A DNA stretch of 64,000 nucleotides, taken from positions 6,031 to 70,030 of the forward strand of contig WFMF01000560.1 of assembly GCA_011033025.1 (NCBI GenBank), read 5' to 3'. Made by a program: the position numbers and the translations under genes. Source of the stretch: Beroe forskalii (lineage: Eukaryota; Ctenophora; Nuda; Beroida; Beroidae). Under the pieces are notes generated by a model. It was not told the origin of the DNA, did not search any database, and saw only the letters and a list, made by a program, of their open reading frames with translations. Positions 1 to 11,400 of this stretch are shown piece after piece. Numbering within the stretch: the first letter of the stretch is position 1; every line of letters starts with the position of its first letter.

Positions 1-1273
1 TTCTCATGGGTGGTAAAATAGAGTGTATCTGGTCATAAATGATGCGCCTGAAACCACTGAACCAATGATATTCGCCAGTTTTCCTTAGTTTTCTGTAAAA
101 TCCAAAAACCTATTTTACCCTCTCAAAACAGTGATCAGGACGTTCTTCATTTCTGAGGCACCCAAGATCCGAAATCGAAAAGCTTTGGCCGATTGAGCTG
201 AAAATTTGCACACCATTCATGGACGACCTAGAAAGACATACCATACTTCAGAATCCCGAAATCAGCCATTTCTGTCTGTTATGGGGGTTAAAATCGTGTT
301 TTCGGCTTAGTAACTGCCTTTTTTTTCTACCCTTATTGGGCGTAGGTGTCTCATGGGTGGTCAAATGAAGTGTATCTGGTCATAAATTATGCCTGAAACC
401 ACTGATAATGATATTCGCAATTTTCCTTTGTTTTCCTGTAAAATCAAAAACCCTATTTTTACCTCTCAAAACAGTGATCCAGGATGTTCTTCATTTCTGA
501 GGCACCCAAGATCCGAAATCAGCTTTGGCCGATTGAGCTGAAAATTTGCACCATCCATGGACGACTTAAGAAAGACATACCATACTTCAGAATCCCGAAA
601 ATCAGTCATTTTCTGTCTGTTATGGGGGGTTAAAATCGCGTTTTTCGGCTTAAAACTGCCTTTTTCGCCCTTATAGGGCGTAGATGTCTCATGGGTGGTC
701 AAATAGAAGTGTATCTGGTCATAAATTATGCGCCTGAAACCACTGAACCAATGATATTCGCCAGTTTTCCTTTGTTTTCCTGTAAAATCCAAAAAACCCT
801 ATTTGTACCTCTCAAAACAGTGATCCAGGACGTTCTTCATTTCTGAGGCACCCTAGTTCCGAAATCGAAAAGCTTTGGCTGATTGAGCTGAAAATTTGCA
901 CGCCATTCATGGACGACCTAAGAAAGACATACCATACTTCAGAATCCCGAAATCAGCCATTTTCTGTCTGTTGTGGGGGGTTAAAATCGCGTTTTTCGGC
1001 TTAAAAACTGCCTTTTTCGCCCCTTATAGGGCGTAGATATGTCTCATGGGTGGTCAAATAGGAAGTGTATCAGGTCATAAATTATGCGCCTGAAACCACT
1101 GAACCAATGATATTCGCCAGTTTTCCTTTGTTTTCCTGTAAAATCCAAAAAACCCTATTTTTACCTCTCAAAACAGTGATCCAGGACGTTCTTCATTTCT
1201 GAGGCACCCAAGATCCGAAATCGAAAAGCTTTGGCCGATTGAGCTGAAAAGTTGCACGCCATCCATGGACGAC
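1..1273. repeat. ~350-bp satellite, left block
   Basis: Tandem copies of a ~340-356 bp unit; the phrase TCTCATGGGTGGTCAAAT recurs near positions 3, 350, 687 and 1,043. Copies differ by small indels. The short open frames on the minus strand are repeat copies of each other and broken by indels, so I read the block as non-coding. It continues at 2,942 after an inserted element. It lies downstream of the last visible RasGEF exon, so probably within that gene's next intron. Confidence 0.9.
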
Positions 1274-1277
1274 TTAA

Positions 1278-2937
1278 AGGGGGAGTGAACTCGATTTTCT
1301 ATATCCATGAATATTTATTTTTATGGTCTAATCTGGTAAGGAGTCATGAAATATAAAGATTGCCGTTGAAACGAACTCTCTAGCTAATTTGATACTTTAG
1401 ATATAGCCTGTCAAAGTTAATTAGGTTGTGACGTCACTATGCGTCAACTAAACCCGTCAGCGCTGCACTGTAGCCTACGATACAGTAGAAAAGTAAACAT
1501 TCACTTGCCAGAAGCAATTTGTGAAACACAAATATGAAGAAATTTAAGCCCATTTTATTATTCATTCGATACTAATTTGTCATGGTACACTGTGGAAGGT
1601 TGATTTAGCCAGGAATTACAATATCATAAATTGAGAAATGAAATTGGGCTTGATTTACTAATGGCCCATTGGCATTCATGCTGGAGTCACTTGACTGTTT
1701 AGACTTTCAATGCACAGTTTTGGCACCATAGTTCATATACCTTTAGTTGTATAAGCGGTTTATTTGGTTCAATTATCAAATTGATTTCTCACTTTAGAAA
1801 TACTTTTGAATAAGATTTTCATGATATTTCGATGTATTTGTGCGTTCTATTCACGTATTCACGTATTTACTGCAAGTACACTACCACATCCGATCCCTAA
1901 AAAGTAGGTACTACCTAGGTACATCCCAGATCCCTACAAGTACAACAGAAGTAGATACAATCTTCTTGTTCGACGAGTCCATACTTTGATACTTCCATTA
2001 TTATTACTTTATAACACTAGGGGGTATTATAACTTTATAAAATAGTTCAATGTTAATTCACTGATATAGTGATCATTGATCACTATCAGCGAATCAGCAC
2101 CATAATCCAGTGTGAATTTGTGATCTGCATCACATATTCACATTGGAATATGTAGGACCAGTCACCAGACAGTAGACACCAGTCATGACTGGTGTCTACT
2201 GTTTGGTGACTAGTCGTAAATAAGTTTTTTTCTAATCTGAAGAAAGAAAGAAGCACATGATCTTTAAGTCCACACCAATTACGTGAGCTAAGGTATAACA
2301 TTTGCATAATTCTAAGTTCCTAATCTTGGATTTTAAGATGTACCTACCTAATGAATGTACCTACCTTATGAATGTACCTACCTTATCTCAGTCTAGGCTA
2401 GAGTATAAAGATACCTACATAGAAATTATATGGATCCCTACAGTTTTCATTCCCTGTATATCATACCTCACACGGTACAGCAAGGACCCAATTAACTGAC
2501 TTCACTCGGATGAGACACACAGCAAGCCATAACTATAAGTAGTACACATAAAGGTATTTTGAAATCAGTTAATTCGCCATGAAAGCAATTTACCTACTAA
2601 AAAACTTAACTTACTAAGAATTTATATGGAGGTTTCATTCGGAAAATCATAAGAAAAACAAAAATACGTCAGCTGTACAAGTAAATTACTCAATTTCTAC
2701 GTTTCAAATTCTCCATCATACTGTGACATTTCACTCTCAATATATAGCTGATAATGTATCTCATATACGCGCGTATCAGGCTGACATAGTGACGTCACAG
2801 GTCATATTACATAACGCCCCATATCTCGGGATAGGATTGCACTAGGAATCTCGTTTTTCCGGATAATTGATCCTTGGGCTGATGTTATTGCTTGGGGATT
2901 GACAGAATATAGTCGAAAAATTGAGTTCACTCCCCCT
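1278..2937. mobile_element. TTAA-flanked non-autonomous DNA element (Kolobok- or piggyBac-like)
   Basis: A 1,660-bp insertion splits one satellite unit at the point where intact units read GACTTAAGAAAG. It is bounded by TTAA (1,274-1,277 and 2,938-2,941) and begins AGGGGGAGTGAACTC, with the exact inverted complement at the right end. TTAA target duplications are typical of piggyBac and Kolobok; the purine-rich terminus fits Kolobok better. No transposase-size open frame is present. It contains a near-perfect 50-bp palindrome at 2,161-2,210. Confidence 0.85.
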
Positions 2938-2941
2938 TTAA

Positions 2942-3830
2942 GAAAGACATACCATACTTCAGAATCCCGAAATCAGCCATTTTCTGTCTGTTATGGGGGG
3001 TTAAAATCGCGTTTTTCGGCTTAAAAACTGCCTTTTTTCGCCCCTTATTGGGCGTAGATGTCTCATGGGTGGTCAAATAGAAGTGTATCTGGTCATAAAT
3101 TATGCGCCTGAAACCACTGAACCAATGATATTCGCCAGTTTTCCTTTGTTTTCCTGTAAAATCCAAAAAACCGTATTTTTACCTCTCAAAACAGTGATCC
3201 AGGATGTTCTTCATTTCTGAGGCACTCAAGATCCAAAATCGAAAAGCTTTGGCCGATTGAGCTGAAAATTTGCACGCCATCCATGGACGACCTAAGAAAG
3301 ACATACCATACTTCAGAATCCCGAAATCAGCCATTTTCTGTCTGTTATGGGGGGTTAAAATCGCGTTTTTCGGCTTAAAAACTGCCTTTTTTCGCCCCTT
3401 ATAGGGCGTAGATGTCTCATGGGTGGTCAAATAGAAGTGTATCAGGTCATAAATTATGCGGCTGAAACCACTGAACCAATGATATTCGCCAGTTTTCCTT
3501 TGTTTTCCTGTAAAATCCAAAAACCCTATTTTACCTCTCAAAACAGTGATCCAGGACGTTCTTCATTTCTGAGGCACCCAAGATCCGAAATCGAAAAGCT
3601 TTGGCCGATTGAGCTGAAAATTTGCACGCCATCCATGGACGACTTAAGAAAGACATACCATACTTCAGAATCCCGAAATCAGCCATTTTCTGTCTGTTAT
3701 GGGGGGTTAAAATTGCGTTTTCGGCTTAAAAACTGCCTTTTTCGCCCCTTATTGGGCGTAGATGTCTCATGGGTGGTCAAATAGAAGTGTATCTGGTCAT
3801 GAATTATGCGCCTGAAACCACTGAACCATC
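2942..3830. repeat. ~350-bp satellite, right block
   Basis: Continuation of the satellite of 1-1,273: copies of the TCTCATGGGTGGTCAAAT phrase at about 3,059, 3,415 and 3,766. The array ends near 3,830, just before a duplicated RasGEF splice-donor sequence. Confidence 0.9.
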
Positions 3831-3835
3831 CTTTT

Positions 3836-3852
3836 CACTCACCAGCCCATCG
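3836..3852 (-). repeat. second copy of a RasGEF splice-donor sequence
   Basis: On the minus strand this reads CGATGGGCTG followed by GTGAGTG, matching the end of the CDC25 exon and its donor at 5,256-5,272 (CGATGGGCTG|GTAAGTG). The two copies flank the hAT-like element. Confidence 0.75.
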
Positions 3853-3892
3853 TTTTAAACGTTTCAAAACATCCTTAAGTGCTCTTTCCTTT

Positions 3893-5204
3893 TAGGGTTT
3901 GCAGCCGATATTATCGGCGATAAATTATCGCCGATAAAACGTGAATTATAATTATCGGTTATCGGCGATAAAATCTGACCGATAATGCCGATAATTCAAT
4001 AAAAAAATTTATTATCTTTTGAAGAAGTTTCCTGGCGCCATTAAAGCAATTAACCCTAACATCACATCACCCCGACGTTACTTTTCCCTGGCACCACTTA
4101 ACCCTGACACCACTTTACCCAGAAACCACTAAGCCCTGACGGCAGTTTCCCTGACACCACATTTCTCCAAAACTACTTTTAGTTTTTTCTAATACCACTT
4201 TGTCCGGAAACCATTTTACCCGTTGTCAGGAAACCCTGACACCACTCAACCTTGACAAAATTTCACCCTGAAACCATTAAGCCCTGATGGAAGTTTTCCC
4301 TGACGCCAATTCTTCCTGACAACCATTAACCGTGACACAATTATATCCTAACACCACTTAACACTGACAGCAGTTTACTCTGCCATGAATTCACCCTGCC
4401 ACCAGTTTTCCCAGACACCAGTTTTCTCTCGCAATTCTTAACCAGGACACCAGTAAACGCTGACACAACTTTACCATGACACCATTTTATTCTGACACAA
4501 CTTTACACTGAAACCATTTCACGGTGACTGTGACACCACATATTTACACTCACACCACTTAACGGTTAACCCCAAAACCATTTTATCCTGAAACCATAAC
4601 AATAACATGAACCTGACTCCACTTTACCCTGAGAGCAGTTTAACTTGACATCACTTCGCCCTGACACAATTTTATCAGCACTGCTTTTACGCTGACACTC
4701 CGTCACATTGCCAGTGAACTGAGAACTCTGGCACCACTTCACAAAGACGCCAGTTTACCCTGGCACTACTTAATCCTGACACCACTTTAATACCCAGTTA
4801 CCTCGTCACAACACTACACCGACACTATCATACCCTGAAATCACCTTACCCTGACACAATTTTACCTTGACACCATTTACTTTGAAACCACTTTATTAAT
4901 ACTCTGACAACGCATTACCTCGATACCACTTTGCACCGACACCATTTTGCCCTGACAACACTTCACTGGGTTGATATGATACCGACACGAAACTTAGTAG
5001 TTTAGACGTACACCTCATTTCATTTAAGGTTATTACTGATCAATTGAACGAATATAATTTGTCATTGATAAAGGTCAATTCTCAACCTCACATCGAAAAA
5101 GGAGGTAAGAATTTTATCGGCGATAATTATCGGTATCGGCGATAATTTTGAAAAATTATCGATTATCGCCGATAAAAATTTTCGGACCGATAATGCAAAC
5201 CCTA
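3893..5204. mobile_element. hAT-like non-autonomous element with repetitive interior
   Basis: A 1,312-bp element with terminal inverted repeats TAGGGTTTGCA and TGCAAACCCTA and an exact 8-bp target duplication TTTCCTTT (3,885-3,892 and 5,205-5,212). An 8-bp duplication with TAGGG ends is diagnostic of hAT. Subterminal regions are clusters of TTATCGGCGATAA-type palindromes at both ends. The ~1 kb interior is a degenerate array of short units such as CCCTGACACCACTTTA. No transposase. Confidence 0.88.
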
Positions 5205-5262
5205 TTTCCTTTTTAACTATCCTCACTGAAAAACGCCCTAAAAACCCAACCTCTCCACTTAC

Positions 5263-5473
5263 CAGCCCATCGCGTGATGGTGTTCATCCGTTCCGCAAAA
5301 TGCAGGATATTCTTAGCCTGGTGGGAGTACTTGGGCTTCACCCACGCCTGGTTAACCAGCTCTATCGGCTTGATCTTGGTGAAGAGCCCGAAGTCAAGCA
5401 TGGTGAGTTGCCTGGCGATCTCCTCTGCTCCGTGGTCGAAGAGCGTGGCGTTAGGTGATAGATTGGGCGGCAG
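5263..5473 (-). CDS. RasGEF exon: start of CDC25 catalytic domain
   Basis: Encodes about 70 residues including ARQLTMLDFGLFTKIKPIEL and LVNQAW, then ILHFAERMNTITRW. These match the first CDC25 helices (usual form: A.QLTLID..LF..I.P.EL..QAW...N....I.RFN....W). Acceptor CTTCTCAG, donor GCTG|GTAAGTG, phase 0 in, phase 1 out. No further CDC25 exon is visible to the left. Confidence 0.93.
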
Positions 5474-8400
5474 CTGAGAAGGAGGTGGGGTGTGTTAGCA
5501 GAGGTTTGAAGTATCAGAGATGATGGGTGGTTAGGAGTGATGACTCGTCAGTGATGACACTTCCATGGTTCAAATAAATGTGAATTGATGGCAAAAACTC
5601 CACATAAGATCTTAGTCATAACTTGGATCCTTTCTTTGTTTATCGATACGATTTTTCACAAATTCCATGGACTAAATGCTAGTCATAACATTAAAAGAGC
5701 TGGAATTTGTATCATTAGAAAGAGCTGGAAGTTGTCCCATGTACCTTGAGCGGTGGGGTAGTCAGGACCTCGTTGTTGGTTGGAGGCAGCTGTACCATAC
5801 CCCTGACTACCAGGAACTTCTGCCGAAGGACCCGGTAGTGGGAGGGGTTGTCATGGAGCACGCACGTGTGGATGAAGTCCATGAACTCGCGCTGCAGCTG
5901 CGTGTTGTCTGGGGAGTGAGGGCTTCGATTAGACTATATTATAACAAATCGTGATTTCGTTAAGTAACAGACGATTGTAGCTGTACTTAGCATTCGACGG
6001 CACAGTGATATTCCTCGGCCCCTCTCTCAAAAGCGACAGTTACCCAGACCCCATCTAACCTCCGAAGGGGACTATAAAAAGTTACCCCCTCTCCCCCAAT
6101 ATATGTTACTATCAATTAACTCTCACTTACTCTCAAAGTCGTGGCCGTCAGTGACCCAGAGTCTCAGGCAGTTGATGACCCCCTTCTGAATGCACGATCT
6201 GTACTTGGAGAACTCCTCCATCGACATGGCCTTAGCATCCCGGGGCACGTGGTAACGCTGCACAAGCTTGCGGAGCAGTTGCTTGGGAGTTGTAAACGCC
6301 TGCGGAGGAATGGGAGTTGTAAACGCCTGCGGAGGAAAGAATTGGAGGTGTAAACGCCTGCGGAGGAATGGGAGTTGTAAACGCCTGCGGAGGAAAGAAT
6401 TGGAGTTGTAAACGCCTGCGGAGGAATGGGAGTTGTAAACGCCTGCGGAGGAAGGGGAGTTGTAAACGCCTGCGGAGGAATGGGAGTTGTAAACGCCTGC
6501 GGAAGAATGGGGGTTGTAAACGCCTGCGGAGGAATGGGAGTTGTAAACGCCTGCGGAGGAATGGGAGTTGTAAACGCCTGCGGAGGAAAGAATTGGAGTT
6601 GTAAACGCCTGCGGAGGAATGGGAGTTGTAAACGCCTGCGGAGGAATGGGAGTTGTAAACGCCTGCGGAGGAAGGGGAGTTGTAAACGCCTGCGGAAGAA
6701 TGGGAGTTGTAAACGCCTGCGGAAGAATGGGGGTTGTAAACGCCTGCGGAGGAATGGGATTTGTAAACGCCTGAGGAGGAAAGAATGGGAGTTGTAAACG
6801 CCTGAGGAGGAAATTGGTATCTAGTAGTTAAAAGCGCTTGATTGATGAGCCATATCAGAGTGGTTTGTGCTTGCAATGCAGACTACATATTATGTTTGCA
6901 TGATTCTTTTTGTATGGTGTACAGTATACTTGACTATATTCCCCAGAAATTAAAAAGGCTTTTGATTCATGACTCCAAAACTTTTTGGGGCAGAAAACTG
7001 GGTAAAATTGGCCCAAAAATGTTTGCAGTTTCATATTTTACTCATCAACTCATCAACTGTGATGACGAGAGCGAAGAAACTATGTGTATTGATTGCATTG
7101 TCAAATTTCTCTTAATAATCACTCCATGAACTCTACATTGAATTTCACGGCACTGTTGGTTGAGAAACAACAATTATTGTCTGTTCAATCGCAAATATCG
7201 TCCCCACGTAGCTAACGTCCATTGTTATTGACTGATCACGTTTAATCATCCAATTTCCAGAACGTGTTGGGGTGCATCAAGCTTCACGGTCAATGGCGCC
7301 ATGGAAGACATGGGACAAAAGGAAATACAGAGGAGAGAAAAGGAGCATCACACAAGAGCAGTCGATGTAGCAGAAAATAGGGAATTCTATCGAGCAAAGT
7401 TTATCATATTGTTAAGTGTTTCCCAATGTTGCTTGGAATTTCTTGATGGAATCAATAAGTCGCCGTGACAAAGTTTAAGTTTGGAAAGTTCATTGTTTAA
7501 TCTCGCTCGAGGATGCGTCATTGCGACCCACCGGCGCTTTCAGGCGTCCGCAGTCTTCATGCCAAAATTCCGATGTTGCAACGTGCTCCCTCCATCGTGT
7601 TTTCTGCTGGGACTCACTGAACAGCGTCGGGGTATTCGTGGCAGATAAAAGATCTCTACAACTACACAATTTAGGAGATTTGTGCTTGATTATGATGAAA
7701 CACATCGCCACGTATCATCATTTATAATCAAGTAATGCAGTAGTCCTCCCTTGGTGCCATGGTGTACTGCTGTAATCCCTTACATCATCTCCATCTGTTG
7801 ACTTCGCTTTTCCCGGGCCCCGAAATGCTGACTTATGTGAATTCTTATTTCTTCCTCACTAACTTCCTCACTACATTCTGATATATCTGATGTGCCTTTC
7901 TCCATAAAATTCCCGATGATTTTCCTAATAGATTTACTTGAATAATAACAGCTAGCAATAACTCAGGTTTATATTTCTTAATCCATTTTCTTTCAGATAA
8001 GTCTGGCATCACTGATCCCATGTCGTAATTTTAATTTATTTCTATTTCTATTAGGTGACAATGAGAGGTTGTCTTCTCCTTACTGTGACGCTGCTCGCTA
8101 TCACCCGAGTCAGGTAGGTTCAAAGTGGAGATTTGAAATCAATATTCATCATCTAAAAAATATGAAATTTGACGAAAATTCTTTGGATGGATTTGTTTGG
8201 GACAATCAAAAAGAAAATATTACTTAAAACCCTCTCATTAACACTAACAGGCTATTGAATGTACTAACAGTTTCTCGTTGATATCTCATCTTGTTTTCAG
8301 GGCCATACAAAATGAGGAAGTATGGGAAGCCATCCTGTATGGCTATGTCATAGACTACGACTCCCCAGCCTACCTCGGACGTGGTGACAAGATCTTCAGC

Positions 8401-11400
8401 ATCCCGGAGGCTGATCACGAAACATACATTGCCATCAGCGCCAACCCGATAATGACTACCGACGTGGTCTACTCGGACAGTGAGACAACTGCAGCGGAGA
8501 ACTTTGCGGTGTCGGTGGGGATTGAAGGGAGCTACGATGCCTTCTCCTTGGCAGCCAGCATGGGGGTCAGCTCCTCCTCTGATACCAGTGTCAAGACGGT
8601 CAGGGTGGACTCACTCATCAACGCCCTAAAATACGAAGTGTCCGCCATCGATCAGTTCAGGACCTACCCCGAAAGGTTCCTGTCTGAGAATTTCAGAGAG
8701 TCCGTGATGGACTTGACCGTGCAGGAGATCGAGAGACTCATCGGAAGTTTTTACGCCAGAAGACTGGATCTCGGAGGTTTGTATGTTTGTCTGATTGTTT
8801 GTTTGTAAACCCAAGGTGGGGCGACAATGTGTGCCGAAATACAATACAAGACGTAAAAAACAAAATAGGGATCTGCCAACATATAAACCCGTAAAAATGA
8901 AGAGCATTCAAAAAGAAATAGAATTACAGCTTTTTTCTCATTTCAGGAGAAGTAAAGAAGTCCTACGTTATGCAAGCCTCGTCTAGCGACACCATGCAGT
9001 CGATCGAAGCAGAGCTCACGGCATCGTACGGTTAGTCGCAACGATTTTAAACGATTTTCAAACTGTTATCCACTTCCCATCGTCTGACAAGACGCACCAA
9101 TAATTCTGACACCCTACTGTAGGCGGCAGCATGATGGGAGGATCAGTAACCACCTCCTACGTTAGAAGTAGGCAGTTCAACATCAACAACTTGCTACATT
9201 GAACTATGATAATGACGTCATCTTAACCGCCTATTTTCCAATAGGTGGCAACATGATGGGAGGCTCAGTATCCACCTCCACTTCCTACGGGTACCGGGAG
9301 TCCAACTCCGAAGCTGAGATGAGTGCTCGGTGGTACGTTAAGGGCGGTGACACTACGAAGTGGCTGATGAAGGACTTCAGTGTGGAAGGAGCAGATGCTG
9401 AGGTAACTGTACCATTTCTCAATAAATCCGGTTACGGTTTCGGTTGGCTAAAAAGGACCAGTTAAACCGGTATTTCGGTTTCGGTTCGGTTAACCGAACA
9501 TTTCCCTAAACGGTTAATTTCGAAATAAAAATATTCGGTTACGGTTTCGGTTGGCTGAAACGCCCGGTTGACCGGTATTTCGGTTTCGGTTCGGTTAACC
9601 GGTCGTTTCCTAGGTAGCTGAGGTTCAGGCACAGTGGAGCGAAACGATAAACGATCAGAATCTCCACGGCTTCAACTTCGAGCTGGGGTACATGTGGGAT
9701 CTGGTGAAGGAGGTGAATATGGCAAAGGGGCTGGAGTATCAAGCCTATCTGGAGAACAAGTGGGAAATGCAAGCATCCGAGTTTACTCCTAACGAGTTCC
9801 TAGGTATGGTATAAATATCCAAGATAGAAACATTCTTCTTCAAACGTAGACACTAGACAGTGATCGACAATTGTGTCTCCATTATAATCGACCCTTGTTT
9901 CATTTTCTCTTTTTTGCTGACCATGAGTTATTGTCAACTTATGATACTATGATATAGAATAGTTAGTATATGCTAGTATACAGTATATATTATACAGTAT
10001 ACAGTGAACTAAACTTACATCCTCCTTTTCAATCTTCCTCGATTTAATTCCTTGTTTCCCGCAGCCTCCTTTTTCAATCTTCCTCGATTTAATTCCTTGT
10101 TTCCCGCAGCCGCCCAGGGACCCGCTCTCATTGAGGGTTTCCGCATCAAGGTCTCCGACAGGGACCACGCCTACTCCAGTGGAAAGATAAGGATGGGGGT
10201 CCGACAGGGAGGCAGAATATCTTGCGAATCTATCAGCAACCTCCTTGATCGACCCCAGAGAGGGTGGCGGTACACCGAGACGAGACCAGAGAAGTTCGGT
10301 AGTTGCAGGTATAGCATACGATCGGTTACCATTTCTTAATAAATCCGGGTACGGTTTCGGTTCGGTTTTCCGACCGTTTCCCCAAAACGGTTCATTGCAA
10401 AATCGAATTATTCGGTTTCGGTTGGCTAAAAACGCCCGGTTAACCGGTATTTCGGTTCGGTTAACCGGTAGGTGCTTGCAGGTACACCGAGTTCGATCCG
10501 AGGGAGACCATCGAGATCCAGCTGCTTTCAGACTCAGGTGACGATATAAACAGTAAATTATTAAGGCTAAGTTGATCTGTAGTTCTGTAAGTTAAGAGAA
10601 ACAGGATAAGCAGGCTTATACACGTATTACGGGCCGAACTCTCGCCCTTCCTACAGATTTACCTAAATATAAAATAATTATACGTAACATCTGTTGATAT
10701 AAAGCAATATAAGTATAAAACTATAATTTAGAAAAACTACCGGAGATATGCAGATCATGTATTGCATACATTAATATTTATAGTTCCTTGCAAAGTCTCG
10801 AATTTGGGGGAATATCTTAATGCTGCCAATTATTGGACTGATTTTACTACCAGGAAAATACCAGCTGAAGACATGATTTTAGCATACCTAGATCTCTTTT
10901 GACTGTATGATCAGGCGATGAAACTCTACATCGACAATGCTGGTCAAATTTCAAGATAGTTTACGAATGGAAGGACTCTAAAACCATCACGTGAAAGTGA
11001 ACAAAGCACACGGAACTGGGAGCGAGTGGAGGGTCGTCCACATCCCGTAAACGCAGATCTGTATATATTTGGAATATATATAGATGAATTCAACAAATTA
11101 ATTTAATAAGCCAATCAATTATTCAAAGGAAAAATCAGTATACATGATTTTAGCATACCTAGATCCGTTATACTGTATGACTCTCAGGCGATGATGTCTA
11201 CATCGACAATGCTGGTATCAAGATAGACGGAGAATGGAAGGACTGGGTAGACCATCACGTGAAAGTGAACAAGCACGGAACTGGGAGCGAGTGGAGGGTC
11301 GTCCACACATCCCGTAAGTCGTATATATTTGCAATATATATAGATGAATTCAACAAATTAATTTTAAGCATGAATAGTTAATAAAGTCGCAATATGAAAG

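Noticed and set aside
466..3784. Open frames of 80-120 codons on both strands near the left edge
   Set aside because: They are copies of the ~350-bp satellite, differ by indels and show no domain.
6287..6813. CRISPR array
   Set aside because: Units are head-to-tail with no unique spacers, and the genome is eukaryotic.
6232..6876. A 214-codon open frame and several plus-strand frames over 6.2-6.9 kb
   Set aside because: They translate the 27-bp minisatellite; only 6,131-6,299 on the minus strand is a real exon.
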